In this document: positions 36,714-48,857 of the stretch, piece after piece | How positions within the stretch are numbered: the first letter of the stretch is position 1 | Layout: the number at the start of each line of letters is the position of its first letter | Source of the DNA: Euptelea pleiosperma | Taxonomy: Eukaryota; Streptophyta; Magnoliopsida; Ranunculales; Eupteleaceae | Assembly: GCA_035048495.1 (NCBI GenBank) | Contig: CM068548.1 | Span: forward strand, 744,001-808,000 | Direction: 5' to 3' | Length of the DNA stretch: 64,000 nt | Notes under the pieces: generated by a model | Seen by the model: only the letters and a program-made list of their open reading frames with translations | The model's database searches: none | Told to the model about the DNA's origin: nothing | Position numbers and translations under genes: made by a program

Positions 36714-39700
36714 GCACGGATGGAGCAAACTTCTTCCGACAGTCCCGAATCTTATTCCAATACTTCAAATATGTTGAAAAAATAATAATGGAATAGTTTG
36801 AGTAAAATTACGAGGTCCGGTTGTGAGAAAGTCACTCATTATAGGCTGTGGAATGTAACACACAAACTGAGTCCAATTAGAGACCTTGACGCACGGATGG
36901 AGCAAACTTGTTCCGACAGTCCCGAATCTAATTCCAACACTTCAAATGTGTTAAAACAATTGTAATAGAAGATATTGAGTCAAATTATGAGGTCCGGTTG
37001 CGAGAAAGTCACTTGTTATAGGCTTCGGAATGTAACACACAAATTGAGTCAAATTAGAGACATTGACGCACGAATCGAGCAAACTTGTTCCAACAGCCCC
37101 GAATCTTATTTCAATACTTCAAATGTGTTAAAACAATTGTAATAGAAGATATTGAGTCAAATTACGAGGTCCGGTTGCGAAAAAGTCACTAGTTATAAGC
37201 TTAGGAATGTAACGCACAAAATGAGGCCAATTAGAGACATTGACGCACGGATGGAGCAAACTTCTTTCGACTGTCCCGAATCTTGTTCCAAGACTTCAAA
37301 TGTGTTGGAACATTTGTAATGGAAGAGTTTGAGTCAAATTACGAGGTCCGGATGCCAAAACGTAACTAGTTATAGGCTTCGGAATGTAAGACACAAACTA
37401 AGTCCAATTAAAGACATTGACGAATGAATGGAGCAAACTTGTTCCGCCTGTCCCGAATCAAGTTCCAAGACTTCAAATGTGTTGAAACAATAATGATGAA
37501 AGAGTTCGAGTAAAATTACGAGGTCCAGTTGTGTGAAAGTCACTAGTTATAGGCTTCGGAATGTAACACACAAACTGAGTCCAATTCGAGACATTGACGA
37601 ACAAATGGAGCAAACTTGTTCCGCCTGTCACGAATCTTCTCCCAACACTTCAAATGTGTTGAAAGAATAATAATGGAATAGTTTGAGTAAAATTACAAGG
37701 TCCGGTTGTGAGAAAGTCACTTGTTATAGGCTTCGGAATGTAACACACAAACCGTGTCCAATTTGAGACAGTGACGCATGGATGGAGCTAACTTGTTCCG
37801 CCTGTCCCGAATCTCTTACCAACACTTCAAATGTGTTGAAACAATAATAATGGAAGATTTTAAGAAAAATTACGAGGTCCGATTGCGAGAAAGTCACTTG
37901 TTATAGGCTTTCGAATGTAACACACAAACTGAGTCCAATTAGAGACATTGACGCACGGATGGAGCAAACTTCTTCCGACAGTCCCGAATCTTATTCCAAC
38001 ACTTCAAATGTGTTAAAGCAATTGTAATAGAAGATATTGAGTCAAATTACGAGTTCCGGTTGCGAAAAAGTCAGTAATTATAGGCTTAGGAATATAACGC
38101 ACAAACTGAGTCCAATTAGAGACATTGACGAATGAATGGAGCAAACTTGTTCCGCCTGTTCCGAATCTTGTTCCAAGACTTCAAATGTATTGAAACAATA
38201 ATAATGAAAGAGTTTGAGTAAAATTACTAGGTCCAGTCGCGAGAAAGTCACTTGTTATAGGCTTCGTAATGTAACCCACAAACCGTGTCCAATTTCAGAC
38301 ATTGACGCACGGATGGAGCAAACTTGTTCCGCCTGTCCCAAATCTTCTTCCAACACTGCAAATGTGTTGAAAAAATAATAATGAAATAGTTTGAGTAAAA
38401 TTACGAGGTCCGGTTGCGAGAAAGTCACTTGTTATAGGCTTCGGAATGTAACACACAAACTGAGTCGAATTAGAGACATTGACACACGGATGGGGCAAAC
38501 TTCGTACGACAGTCCAGAATCTTATTCCAACACTTGAAATGTGTTAGAACAATTGTAATAGAAGATATTGAGCCAAATTACGAAGTCCGGTTGAGAAATA
38601 GTCAGTAATTATAGGCTTAGGAATATAACGCAAAAACTGAGTCCAATTAGAGACATTGACGAACGAATGGAGCAAACTTGTTCCGCCTGTCCCGAATCTT
38701 GTTCCAACACTTCAAATGTGTTGAAACAATAATAATGAAAGAGTTTGAGTACAATTACAAGGTCCAGTTGCGAAAAAGTAACTTGTTATAGGCTTCGGAA
38801 TGTAACACACAAACCGTGTCCAATTTGAGACATTGACACAAGGATGGAGCAAACTTGTTCCGCCTTTCCCGAATCTTCTCCCAACACTTCAAATGTGTTG
38901 AAAAAATAATAATGGAATAGTTTGAATAAAATTACGAGGTCCGGGTGTGAGAAAGTCACTTGTTATAGGCTTCGGAACGTAACACACAAACTGAGTCCAA
39001 CTAGAGACATTGACGCACGGACGGAGCAAACTTGTTCCGACAGTCCCGAATCTAATTCCAACACTTCAAATGTGTTAAAAAAATTGTAATTGAAGATATT
39101 GAGTCAAATTACGAGGTCCGATTGCGAAAAAGTAACTAGTTATAAGCTTAGGAATATAACGCACAAACTGAGTCTAATTAGAGACATTGACGCACGGATG
39201 GACCGAACTTGTTTCGACTGTCCCGAATCTTGTTCCAAGACTTAAAATGTGTTGAAACAATTGTAATGGAAGATTTTGAGTCAAATTACGAGGTCAGGTT
39301 GCGAGAAAGTCACTTGTTATAGGCTTCGGAATGTAACACACAAACTGAGTCCAGTTAGAGACATTGACACACGGATGGAGCAAATTTCTTCCGACAGTCC
39401 CGAATCTAATTCTAACACTTCAAATGTGTTAAAAAAATTGTAATTGAAGATATTGAGTCAAATTACGAGGTCCGATTGCGAAAAAGTAACTAGTTATAAG
39501 CTTAGGAATATAACGCACAAACTGAGTCTAATTAGAGACATTGACGCACGGATGGACCGAACTTGTTTCGACTGTCCCGAATCTTGTTCCAAGACTTAAA
39601 ATGTGTTGAAACAATTGTAATGGAAGATTTTGAGTCAAATTACGAGGTCAGGTTGCGAGAAAGTCACTTGTTATAGGCTTCGGAATGTAACACACAAACT

Positions 39701-42700
39701 GAGTCCAGTTAGAGACATTGACACACGGATGGAGCAAATTTCTTCCGACAGTCCCGAATCTAATTCTAACACTTCAAATGTGTTAAAAAAATTGTAATAG
39801 AAGATATTGAGCCAAATTACGAGGTCCGGTAGTGAGAAAGTCACTTGTTTTAGGCTTCGGAATGTAACACACAAACTGAGTACAATTAGAGACATTGACG
39901 CACGGATGGAACAAACTTGTTCCGACAGTCCCGAATTTATTTCCAACACTTCAAATGTGTTAAAACAATTGTAATAGAAGATATTGAGTCAAATTACGAG
40001 GTCCGGTTGAGAAAAAGTCAGTAATTATAGGCTTAGGAATGCAACGCACAAACTGAGTCCAATTAGAGACATTGACGAACGAATGGAGCAAACTTGTTCC
40101 GCCTATCCCGAATCTTGTTACAAGACTTCAAATGTGTTGAAACAATAATAATGAAAGAGTTTGAGTAAAATTACGAGGTCAGTTGCTTGAAAGTCACATG
40201 TTATAGGCTTCGGAATGTAACACACAAACCGGGTCCAATTTGAGACATTGACGCACAGATGGAGCAAACTTGTTTCGACAGTCCCGAATCTAATTCCAAC
40301 ACTTCAAATGTGTTAAAACAATTGTAATAGAAGATATTCAGTCAAATTACGAGGTCCGGTTGTGAGAAAGTCACTTGTTTTAGGCTTCGGAATGTAACAC
40401 ACAAACTGAGTCCAATTAGAGACATTGACGCACGGATGGAACAAACTTGTTCCGACAGTCCCGAATTTATTTCCAACACTTCAAATGTCTTAAAACAATT
40501 GTAATAGAAGATATTGAGTCAAATTACGAGGTCCGGTTGAGAAAAAGTCAGTAATTATAGGCTTAGGAATGCAACGCACAAACTTAGTCCAATTAGAGAC
40601 ATTGACAAACGAATGGAGCATACTTGTTCCGCCTGTCCCGAATCTTGTTCTAAGAATTCAAATGTGTTGAAACAAAAATAATGAAAGAGTTTGAGTAAAA
40701 TTACGAGGTCCAGTTGCGAGAAAGTCACTTGTTATAGGCTTCGGAATGTAACACACAAACCGGGTCCAATTTGAGACATTGACGCACAGATGGAGCAAAC
40801 TCGTTCCGCCTGTCCCGAATCTTTCTCCAACACTTCTAATGTGTTGAAAAAATAATAATGGAATAGTTTGAGTAAAATTACGAGGTCTAGTTTTGAGAAA
40901 GTCACGAGTTATAGGCTTAGGAATGTAACAAACAAACTGAGTCCAATTAGAGACATTGACTCACGGATGGGGCAAACTTTTTTCGACAGTCCCGAATCTA
41001 ATTCCAACACTTAAAATGTGTTAAAACAATTGTAATAGAAGATATTCAGTCAAATTATGCGGTCCGGTTGTGAAAAAGTCAGTAATTATAGGCTTAGGAA
41101 TGTTACTCATAAACTGAGTCCAATTAAAGACATTGACGAACGAATGGAGCAAACTTGTTCCGCCTGTCCCGAATCTTATTCGAAGACTTCAAATGTGTTG
41201 AAAGAATAATAATTAAAGCGTTTGAGTAAAATTACGAGGTCCGGTTGCGAGAAAGTCACTTGTTATAGGCTTCGGAATGTAACACACAAACTGAGTCAAA
41301 TTAGAGACATTGACGCACAGAGGGAGCAAACCTGTTCCGACAGTCCCGAATCTTCTTCCAACACTTCAAATGTGTTGAAACAATAATAATGGAATAGTTT
41401 GAGTAAAATTATGAGGTCCGGTTGCGAGAAAGTCACTTGTAATAGGCTTCGGAATGTAACACACATACTGAGTCCAATTAGAGGCATTGACGCACGGATG
41501 GAGCAAACTAGTTACGACAGTCCCTAATCTAATTCCAACACTTCAAATGTTTTAAAAAAATTGTAATAGAAGATATTCAGTCAAATTACGAGGTCCAGTT
41601 GCGAAAAACTCAGTAATTATAGGCTTAGGAATGTTACGCAGAAACTGAGTCCAATTAGAGACATTGACTAACGAATGGAGCCAACTTGTTCCGCCTTACC
41701 CGAATCTTGTTCCAACACTTCAAATGTGTTGAAACAATAATAATGAAAGAGTTTGAGTAAAATTATGAGGTCCGGTTGCGAGAAAGTCACTTGTTATAGG
41801 CTTCGGCATGTAACACACAAACTGAGTCCAATAAGAGACATTGACGCACGGATGGAGCAAACTTGTTCCGACAGTCCCGAATCTAATTCCAACACTTCAA
41901 ATGTGTTAAAACAACTATAATAGAAGATATTCAGTCAAATTACGAGGTCCAGTTGCGAAAAAGTCACTAGTTATAAGCTTAGGAATGTAACACACAAACT
42001 GAGTCCAATTAGAGAAATTGACGCACGGATGGAGCAAACTTGTTCCGAGAGCCCCGAATCTAATTCCAATACTTCAAATGTGTTAAAACAATTGTAATAG
42101 AAGATATTGAGTCAAATTACGAGGTCCGGTTGCGAAAAAGTCAGTAATTATAGGCTTAGGAATGTTACGCACAAACTGAGTCCAATTAGAGACATAGACG
42201 AACGAATGGAGCAAACTTGTTCCGCCTTATCCGAATCTTGTTCCAACACTTCAAATGTGTTGAAACAATAATAATGAAAGAGTTCGAGTAAAATTATGAG
42301 GTTCGGTTGCGAGAAAGTCACTTGTTATAGGCTTCGGAATGTAACACACATGGTGCAAACTTCTTCCGCCTGTCCCGAATCTTCTTCCAACACTTCAAAT
42401 GTGTTGAAACAATAATAATGGAATAGATTGAGTAAAATTACGAGGTCCGGATGCGAGAAAGTCACTTGTTATAGGCTTCGGAATGTAACACACAAACTGA
42501 GTCCAATTAGAGGCATTGACGCACGGATGGAGCAAACTTCTTCCGACAGCCCTGAATCTTATTCCAACACTACCAATGTCTTAAAACAATTGTAATAGAA
42601 GATATTGAGTCAAATTACGAGGTCCGATTGCGAAAAAGTCAGTAATTATAGGCTTAGGAATGTCACGCACAAACTGAGTCCAATTAGAGACATTGACGAA

Positions 42701-43358
42701 CAAATGGTGCAAACTTGTTCCGCCTGTCCCGAATCTTGTTCCAAGACTTCAAATGTGTTGAAACAATAATAATGGAATAGTTTGAGTAAAATTACGAGGT
42801 CCGGTTGCGAGAAAGTCACTTGTTATAGGCTTCGGAATGTAACACAAACTGTGTCCAATAAGAGACATTGACGCACGGATGGAGCAAACTTGTTCCGACA
42901 GTCCCGAATCTAATTCCAACACTTCAAATATGTGAAAACAATTGTAATAGACGATATTCAATCAAATTACGAGGTCCGGTTGTGAAAAAGTCACTAGTTA
43001 TAAGCTTAGGAATGTAACGCATAAACTGAGTCTAATTAGCGGCATTGACGCACGGATGGAGCTAACTTCTTCCGACAGTCCTGAATCTTATTCCAATACT
43101 ACAAATGTCTTAAAACAATTGTAGTAGAAGATATTGAGTCAAATTACGAGGTCCGATTGCGAAAAAGTCAGTAATTATAGGCTGAGGAATGTCACGCACA
43201 AACTGAGTCCAATTAGAGAAATTGACGAACGAATGGAGCAAACTTGTTCCGCCTATCCCGAATCTTGTTCCAAGACTTCAAATGTGTTGAAACAATAATA
43301 ATGGAATAGTTTGAGTAAAATTACGAGGTCCGGTTGCGAGAAAGTCACCTGTTATAGG
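36714..43358. repeat. 177-bp satellite array, block 4
   Basis: About 37 monomers. It contains an exact tandem dimer (39058-39797), a trimer repeat marked by CACTTGTTTTAGGC (near 39841 and 40371, 530 bp apart), and toward its end the subtypes with CTACAAATGTCTTAAAAC that also dominate 56-60 kb. One monomer near 42350 has an internal deletion (GTAACACACA joined to TGGTGCAAAC). The block ends ...CACCTGTTATAGG against the LTR start of the mosaic. Confidence 0.97.
39058..39797. repeat. Perfect tandem duplication of a 354-bp satellite dimer
   Basis: The stretch 39058-39443 recurs 354 bp later (39412-39797) with no difference found by eye, including private variants such as GAGTCCAGTTAGAG, GACCGAACTTG, GGAATATAACG and GCAAATTTCTTCC. 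Neighbouring monomers differ from one another by many bases, so this duplication is recent. Confidence 0.85.
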
Positions 43359-43896
43359 TGATATTCGCTCAAAAGTGCTTATTTTAAGCAATTATCCTTT
43401 TAGCATTATTGCATTCTCCTACGTTAAAATACTCTATTTATCTACTTTTCTACGTAAGAGTCTCTTGTGTTGCGTAGAACACACTTTTCTGGATGAAATG
43501 GTATATTTGCATGCATTAAACACATTTTCGGAAGTCTAGACATGTAGTCATTCTGATAGAGTCTCATTACTCGCTTCTTCTATCGCAGGAAACCCCGTTG
43601 GGAAAATTCTCGAGACTTGCGAGCCCACATCGATCAGGAAAGCCCATTATCAAAGCTTAAAGAGCCCACATGCTATGACTAGAAGATATGGGCCAAATAT
43701 GGGCTGAATAAGAGGACCAAAAAGCCAGCCCAAAGAACGAAGAGAGCAGGAGAGCCAATGACCAAGAGACGGACCAAAGCGTTTAAAGCCCCATGAATCA
43801 GCAAAGAATGATAGTCTACTCTACTGGAGAAGCGTGAGGATGGTCACAGTGAAGACCAGGGTTCCAGACCCTCTGTCAATACTTTTATCTCCATTT
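43359..43896 (+). mobile_element. Truncated 5' LTR
   Basis: Starts TGATATTCGCTC and follows the 47642 LTR for 538 bp, then stops at CTCCATTT and passes straight into pol sequence. About seven substitutions and one 11-bp gap separate it from 47642-48168, so the two are very probably the LTR pair of one element. The rest of the LTR, primer binding site, gag, protease and most of reverse transcriptase are missing. Confidence 0.85.
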
Positions 43897-45699
43897 GAGC
43901 GTCTCAAATCTGAGCTCACTACTGCGCCCATTATCCGTCCTCCGGACTGGACTCTACCTTTCGAGGTAATGTGCGATGCTTCTGACTACGCCTTAGGAGC
44001 CGTTCTAGGGCAGAGAGTTGACAAAAGGTCACACGTGATCTACTACGCGAGCAAAACTCTTAACTCTGCCCAAATGAATTACTCCACCACTGAGAAAGAA
44101 CTCCTGGCGGTAGTCTTCGCCCTTGATAAATTCCGTCAGTACCTCTTAGCCACTAAGGTGGTTGTGTACACTGATCATGCAGCCCTTCGTTATCTCATGT
44201 CGAAAAAGGAAACCAAGCCTCGATTAATTCGATGGATTCTCTTACTGCAGGAATTCGACCTCGAGATTAAGGATAAGAAAGGAACTGAGAATGTAGTGGC
44301 TGATCACTTGTCTAGACTGACTTTAGAGTCATCCTTCGACACCCAGCCCATCACTGAGACCTTTCCCGATGAACAACTGTTCGCCATCTCTGTTCATCCA
44401 TGGTATGCTGACATTGTCAACTACCTTGTCACCGAAGAAATGCCTTCACACTGGTCAAAACAGGATAAAAGCCAATTCCTAGCAAGAGTTAAGTACTACT
44501 CTTGGGATGACCCTTATTTATATAAATACTGTCCTGACCAGATCATTCGTCTCTGTGTACCTGAGTCGGACCAACTCAAAATCTTGTCCTCGTGTCATGA
44601 CCAACCTTGTGGTGGTCATTTCAGCACTAAGAAGACTACAGAAAAAGTCCTGCAATGCGGATTCTACTGGCCTACACTATTTAAAGATGCCCATATCTAC
44701 TGCAAAACCTGTCCGAATTGCCAGCATCTAGGCCGCATCTCCCAGAGGAACATGATGCCCCTCACTCCCATCCAGGTCGATGAAATATTTGACATCTGGG
44801 GCATCGACTTCATGGGCCCCTTTCCCGTTTCCTATGGTTTTGAGTACATTCTCCTTGCGGTAGACTATGTATCCAAATAATTAGAAGCCATTCCCACCAA
44901 GACCAATGACCACAAAGTGGTGGTCAAATTCCTAAAGGAGTTCATCTTCGCCCGATTCGGTGCCCCTAAGGCCATCATTAGTGATGGGGGCACCCATTTC
45001 TGCAATAGGACATTCGAGAAATTAATGAAAAAGTATGGGGTAACCCACAAGGTTGCCCTAGCTTATCATCCGCAGACTAGTGGTCAAGTGGAGGTTTCTA
45101 ATCGTCAGATCAAGCAGATCTTGGAGAAAACGGTCAATACCACACGTAAAGACTGGTCTACTCGTCTCACTGATGCTTTATGGGCATACAGAACCGCCTA
45201 CAAGACCCCACTCAATATGTCTCCCTATCGTCTCGTCTTTGGGAAACCCTGTCATCTACCGGTAGAGATTGAACATCGTGCCCTGTGGGCCATTAAGAAA
45301 CTCAACTTCGACCTCGACTCTGCAGGGGAGGAGCGAAAACTTTAAATGAATGAGTTAGAAGAAATCAGAAATGATGCCTACAACTTGTCCAAGAATTATA
45401 AAGCAAAAATGAAGTGGATACATGACAAGAGCATCCTCAGGAAAGAGTTCCATCCAGGATAGAAGGTCCTTCTTTATAATTCCCGTCTTCATCTCTTCTC
45501 TGGGAAATTGAAATCTAGGTGGACCGGTCCTTATACGGTCACAGCAGTCACACCCTTTGGGGCAATCACTATTGAGGATCCCAATGATCACTCCTCTTTT
45601 CAAGTCAATGGGCAGCGTCTAAAACAGTTCCATGAACTTGACGTATTGTTCATTCAGACTTTTGAGATCGATCTCATCGATCCTGTCTATGTCGACTGA
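43897..45699 (+). pseudogene. Ty3/gypsy (Athila-like) pol fragment: RNase H and integrase
   Basis: In one frame the fragment encodes the end of reverse transcriptase ([14 protein letters not shown]), RNase H with its four acidic positions ([32 protein letters not shown]), an integrase HHCC zinc finger (GGHF, then CKTCPNC), and a DDE core with [17 protein letters not shown] and VEVSN; the last two acidic residues are 35 residues apart. A GPY/F-like end (SRWTGPYTV, then FQVNGQRLKQFHE) follows. There is no chromodomain. In the family, RNase H removes RNA from the DNA hybrid and integrase inserts the cDNA. Three in-frame stops (44878 TAA, 45343 TAA, 45460 TAG) break it without frameshift, and the start is lost to an LTR-to-pol deletion. 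The upstream GTG-initiated extension from 43834 is LTR sequence. Assignment to the Athila/Tat branch rests on motif resemblance. Confidence 0.9.
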
Positions 45700-45733
45700 T
45701 AATCCACTCAGTCTCCTGTGCTCCAACTGGGTT

Positions 45734-45752
45734 GGGGGTGCCAGTCACCCCC
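45734..45752 (+). repeat. GGGGGTG hairpin just after pol
   Basis: GGGGGTG (45734-45740) and CACCCCC (45746-45752) form a 7-bp stem with a CCAGT loop, 35 bp past the pol stop codon. Confidence 0.7.
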
Positions 45753-47629
45753 GTCATGTCTGGCTGAAGACGTAAAACTTAGCGCTTTCGGAAAGGCAAT
45801 TCCGGTATTCCTAGAGTACATGAGTCTCATGCATTTGTTATTACTGTGATATCTCTGGAAATGCAGGTACATTCATTCTTTCGATCATCAGATACCACAC
45901 ACTGTCGAGTTTCTACCGACTTGGTAACATCCTCCCTGAACCTTTGCATCATCATCACTGATTTTTCATCATTTTATGTCCCAGTCATGAGCACCGAGGA
46001 CGGTGTTGTATTTTGGTTGGGGGTGGGATATTTACCAAAACTCATGTCTTCAAAAAAATAAAAATAAAAAAAAAATAAAAAAAAATAATAATAATAATAA
46101 TTTCTTATTTTTGGGGTGATTTCCGATGTTCTCCAAAAGTTTTCTAGAATTTCAAAAATGTGTCAAATACCCTGACTTTGATTAGCTAAAAACCTTCGTT
46201 AAGTCAGGATTGAGGATGTCAATATTTGTTTAAAGTTAGCGTCGAGTCAAGTCAGGCGTGACTACAGCAGGTTTGAAAACTTAGAAAAACTCAGATTTGG
46301 CACAATTGTACACTATCAACATCAGAGTCATCCTAAGTTTGGAAATTCTAGAGATCCTATGAGAAGAATTGTGGAGACCTAACCCAGTGAGCTTTCGAAC
46401 CTTTAATCAATTCAGAGGATTATACAACAATTCTGAGTCACAAGATGACTCACTATTCTTCATGCCCGCAATATTCGTTGAGAGATCTCATTATCTTTTG
46501 CTTCGATCATAAAACTCGGAACGACATCAACATTGGATTACTACGACAGAACCTTCTCTGTATCCAGTCAAGACAGTATACATGATAGTGCAAACCCTAG
46601 AAAATGATTTAGGCCATTTTTCTGAACCATTCAGCCTTTTTACTCACCTGAATTATACTTCACTAGAAACCCCTTAAGCCGTTCTATAAAAGCCTTTTCT
46701 TTGTAAACTCATCAACCTAAAATCCAGTATAGCTACGAAGCATGACTGGCTACCCTTATTTTGAGATGGACAAAAGAATAACTGATATGGGTGTATCATG
46801 AAAAAGAAAAGTAAAGAAGAAGAATCAAAAGGAAAAGAAAGTGGTTCAAGCCAAAAACAAAATATAGAAAGAAAGTATGAAGAAGAGCTGAAAAGAAATT
46901 GAGCAGTCTCAGAAATATCAAGAAAAAAAGAAAAAATACGAAAAAAGGAAAAAGAACCAGATAATGGTGTTACGTCGCAGGAAAAAATGCAAGAAAATGG
47001 CAATATCCTCTCAAGATCTTTGAAATCCTGTATACCTTTATTTTTCTACACCTGACCTAAGCCTCATTACAACCCTGGAAAGTCCTACTTGATTCTAGGA
47101 TAGCACGATCATAAAATGTGGAGATTGGAAAAGGAGAAGCTATAGAGTTTGATCTAACGTTCCCGAGTGAAATGGTATTCCAATCATGAGATTTTCTTCT
47201 GTTTAAGATGTCCTTCCTTTAAATAATACATATGTGAGATCTTTGCTTTCATATATCAACACATCTCCTCACATATAAATTGAGAGAAAAGAAGAAAACC
47301 CTTCTTGTGTGATTATATTCTGAGGGCTAAACATGTGAGATTTGAGGTCGAGGCATAAAAACTTAGAGGTGATTTGGAAATCTTTACTGTCGGATGATGA
47401 GAACGTTGAGCACACACACACGCAGAGTCTGACTATTCTGGGTCATGATTATCAGTTTGTAGTCTTGCCAAAACTTTCAAACTCTTCGCTAGCATGTAAC
47501 TGTTTTTGCATCCATTCAATGATTTTACGAACGGTGTTTTCCCGGAGCTAATGTGAAAGTGTACAGCATGTGCAGAGCCCTTTTAAGCTCATTTATTTCG
47601 CACTAATTGCCAAGGATTGGCAATATGCT

Positions 47630-47641
47630 GGTTGGGGGTTG
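47630..47641 (+). promoter_or_regulatory. Polypurine tract
   Basis: GGTTGGGGGTTG ends immediately before the TGATATTC LTR start, the position where plus-strand DNA synthesis is primed in LTR retrotransposons. Confidence 0.75.
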
Positions 47642-48290
47642 TGATATTCGCTCAAAAGTGCTTATTTTAAGCAATTATCCTTTTAGCATTATTGCACTCT
47701 CCTACGTTAAAATACTCTATTTATCTACTTTTCTACGTAAGAGTCTCTTGTGTTGCGTAGAACACACTTTTCTGGACGAAATGGTATATTTGCATGCATT
47801 AAACACATTTTCGGAAGTCTAGACATGTAGTCATTCTGATAGAGTCTCATTACTCGCTTCTTCTATCGCAGAAAACCCCGATGGAAAAATTCTCGAGACT
47901 TGCGAGCCCACATCTATCAGGAAAGCCCATTATCAAAGCTTAAAGAGCCCACATGCTATGACTAGAAGATATGGGCTGAATAAGAGGACCAAAAAGCCAG
48001 CCCAAAGAACGAAGAGAGCAGGAGAGCCAATGACCAAGAGACGGACCAAAGCGTTTAAAGCCCCATGAATCAGCAAAGAATGATAGTCTACTCTACTGGA
48101 GAAGCGTGAGGATGGTCACAGTGACGACCAGGGTTCCAGACCCTCTGTCAATACTTTTATCTCCATTTTCTGATACTTTCTCTCTCATCTCTCCTTATTC
48201 TCTCTCTCTCTTCATCTCTCGGTCCTCGAATCTACTGACCTAACCCCAGAACTCCTGTCCATCGACTCTATCTCATCTCCCTTAGCTTTC

Positions 48291-48341
48291 TGACCGTTGG
48301 ATCTTCCTTCGGACCGTTGGATCTTCAATCGGACCGTTGGA
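48291..48341 (+). promoter_or_regulatory. Three MSA-like motifs at 20-bp spacing, 3' LTR
   Basis: TGACCGTTGGA (48291), GGACCGTTGGA (48311) and GGACCGTTGGA (48331). The first is the exact reverse complement of an MSA match (TCCAACGGTCA); the others miss one end base. They lie about 340-390 bp upstream of the TATA box. Confidence 0.5.
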
Positions 48342-48649
48342 TCTCTCTAGATCCGTCGATTTACCAATTTGGGTCCCAATCAAGTCAACATCCATCCGAT
48401 CGCCATCAGACTGTCTGTCATATCATCTTGTGAGACGATGGACATCATCAATCCATGTGGGCCAGTAGCCGGGCCGATCATCATCGACCCGCTGTCCGAC
48501 CAGTTAGTGGACCCCGTGAATTTTCAAAGAATTTTAATTAAATTTTAAAAAAAATGGGGGGTCCACTAATTGGGGAGATTCCCCATAGAAAAGTAGCATT
48601 TTACTTGAAAAAAAAAATATATATATATATATTTTTTATTTAAAAAATA

Positions 48650-48713
48650 CCCTATTTCCATTAAAGGAAATAGGGAGCTTTATAAGAGGAAGGAGAAGGG
48701 TTCGTTCGAACCC
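48650..48713 (+). promoter_or_regulatory. Core promoter module, 3' LTR
   Basis: Inverted repeat CCCTATTTCC / GGAAATAGGG (48650-48675), TATA box TTTATAAGA (48679-48687), then inverted repeat GGGTTCG / CGAACCC (48698-48713). The last lies about where transcription should start, roughly 30 bp after the TATA box. The arrangement matches element 1 base for base in the arms. Confidence 0.65.
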
Positions 48714-48834
48714 TAATCCCCCTCTTTTCTTCTCCTCTCCTTTCCCTTTACTCTTTCCCTCGTTTTTGGCCCCATCTTCCTCCTCCTTTCTTCTTTCTCG
48801 TTATTCCTCTTCTTCATCTTCTTCACGTGATCAC

Positions 48835-48857
48835 CGGAGTTGCAGCCTGCAACTCCG
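48835..48857. repeat. GTTGCAG palindrome, 3' LTR
   Basis: CGGAGTTGCAG and its reverse complement, 11-bp arms with a 1-base spacer, about 150 bp downstream of the TATA box. Confidence 0.85.

Larger units (their letters stand above)
45700..47641 (+). other. Non-coding 3' internal region with polypurine tract
   Basis: Between pol and the 3' LTR I see no supported gene. It holds GGTTGGGGGTG near 45730 and 46013, an AAT/A-rich microsatellite (46054-46103), a purine-rich stretch (46795-46990), and the likely polypurine tract GGTTGGGGGTTG (47630-47641) directly against the LTR start. The sequence GAGCACCGAGGACGGTG near 45988 sits before the second GGTTGGGGGTG. The minus-strand frame at 46674-47003 is the complement of the purine-rich stretch and looks spurious. 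Confidence 0.7.

Noticed and set aside
36501..36785. 94-codon ORF crossing the right end of the LTR at 36713
   Set aside because: It spans the LTR/satellite junction, so it is a chance fusion.
43834..43896. N-terminal extension of the pol frame into the LTR
   Set aside because: It starts with GTG and is LTR sequence that happens to stay in frame across the deletion junction.
46674..47003. Antisense 109-codon frame between pol and the 3' LTR
   Set aside because: Some Tat-branch elements carry an antisense ORF here, but this one is the complement of a purine-rich tract (phenylalanine/serine-rich) with no supporting motif.
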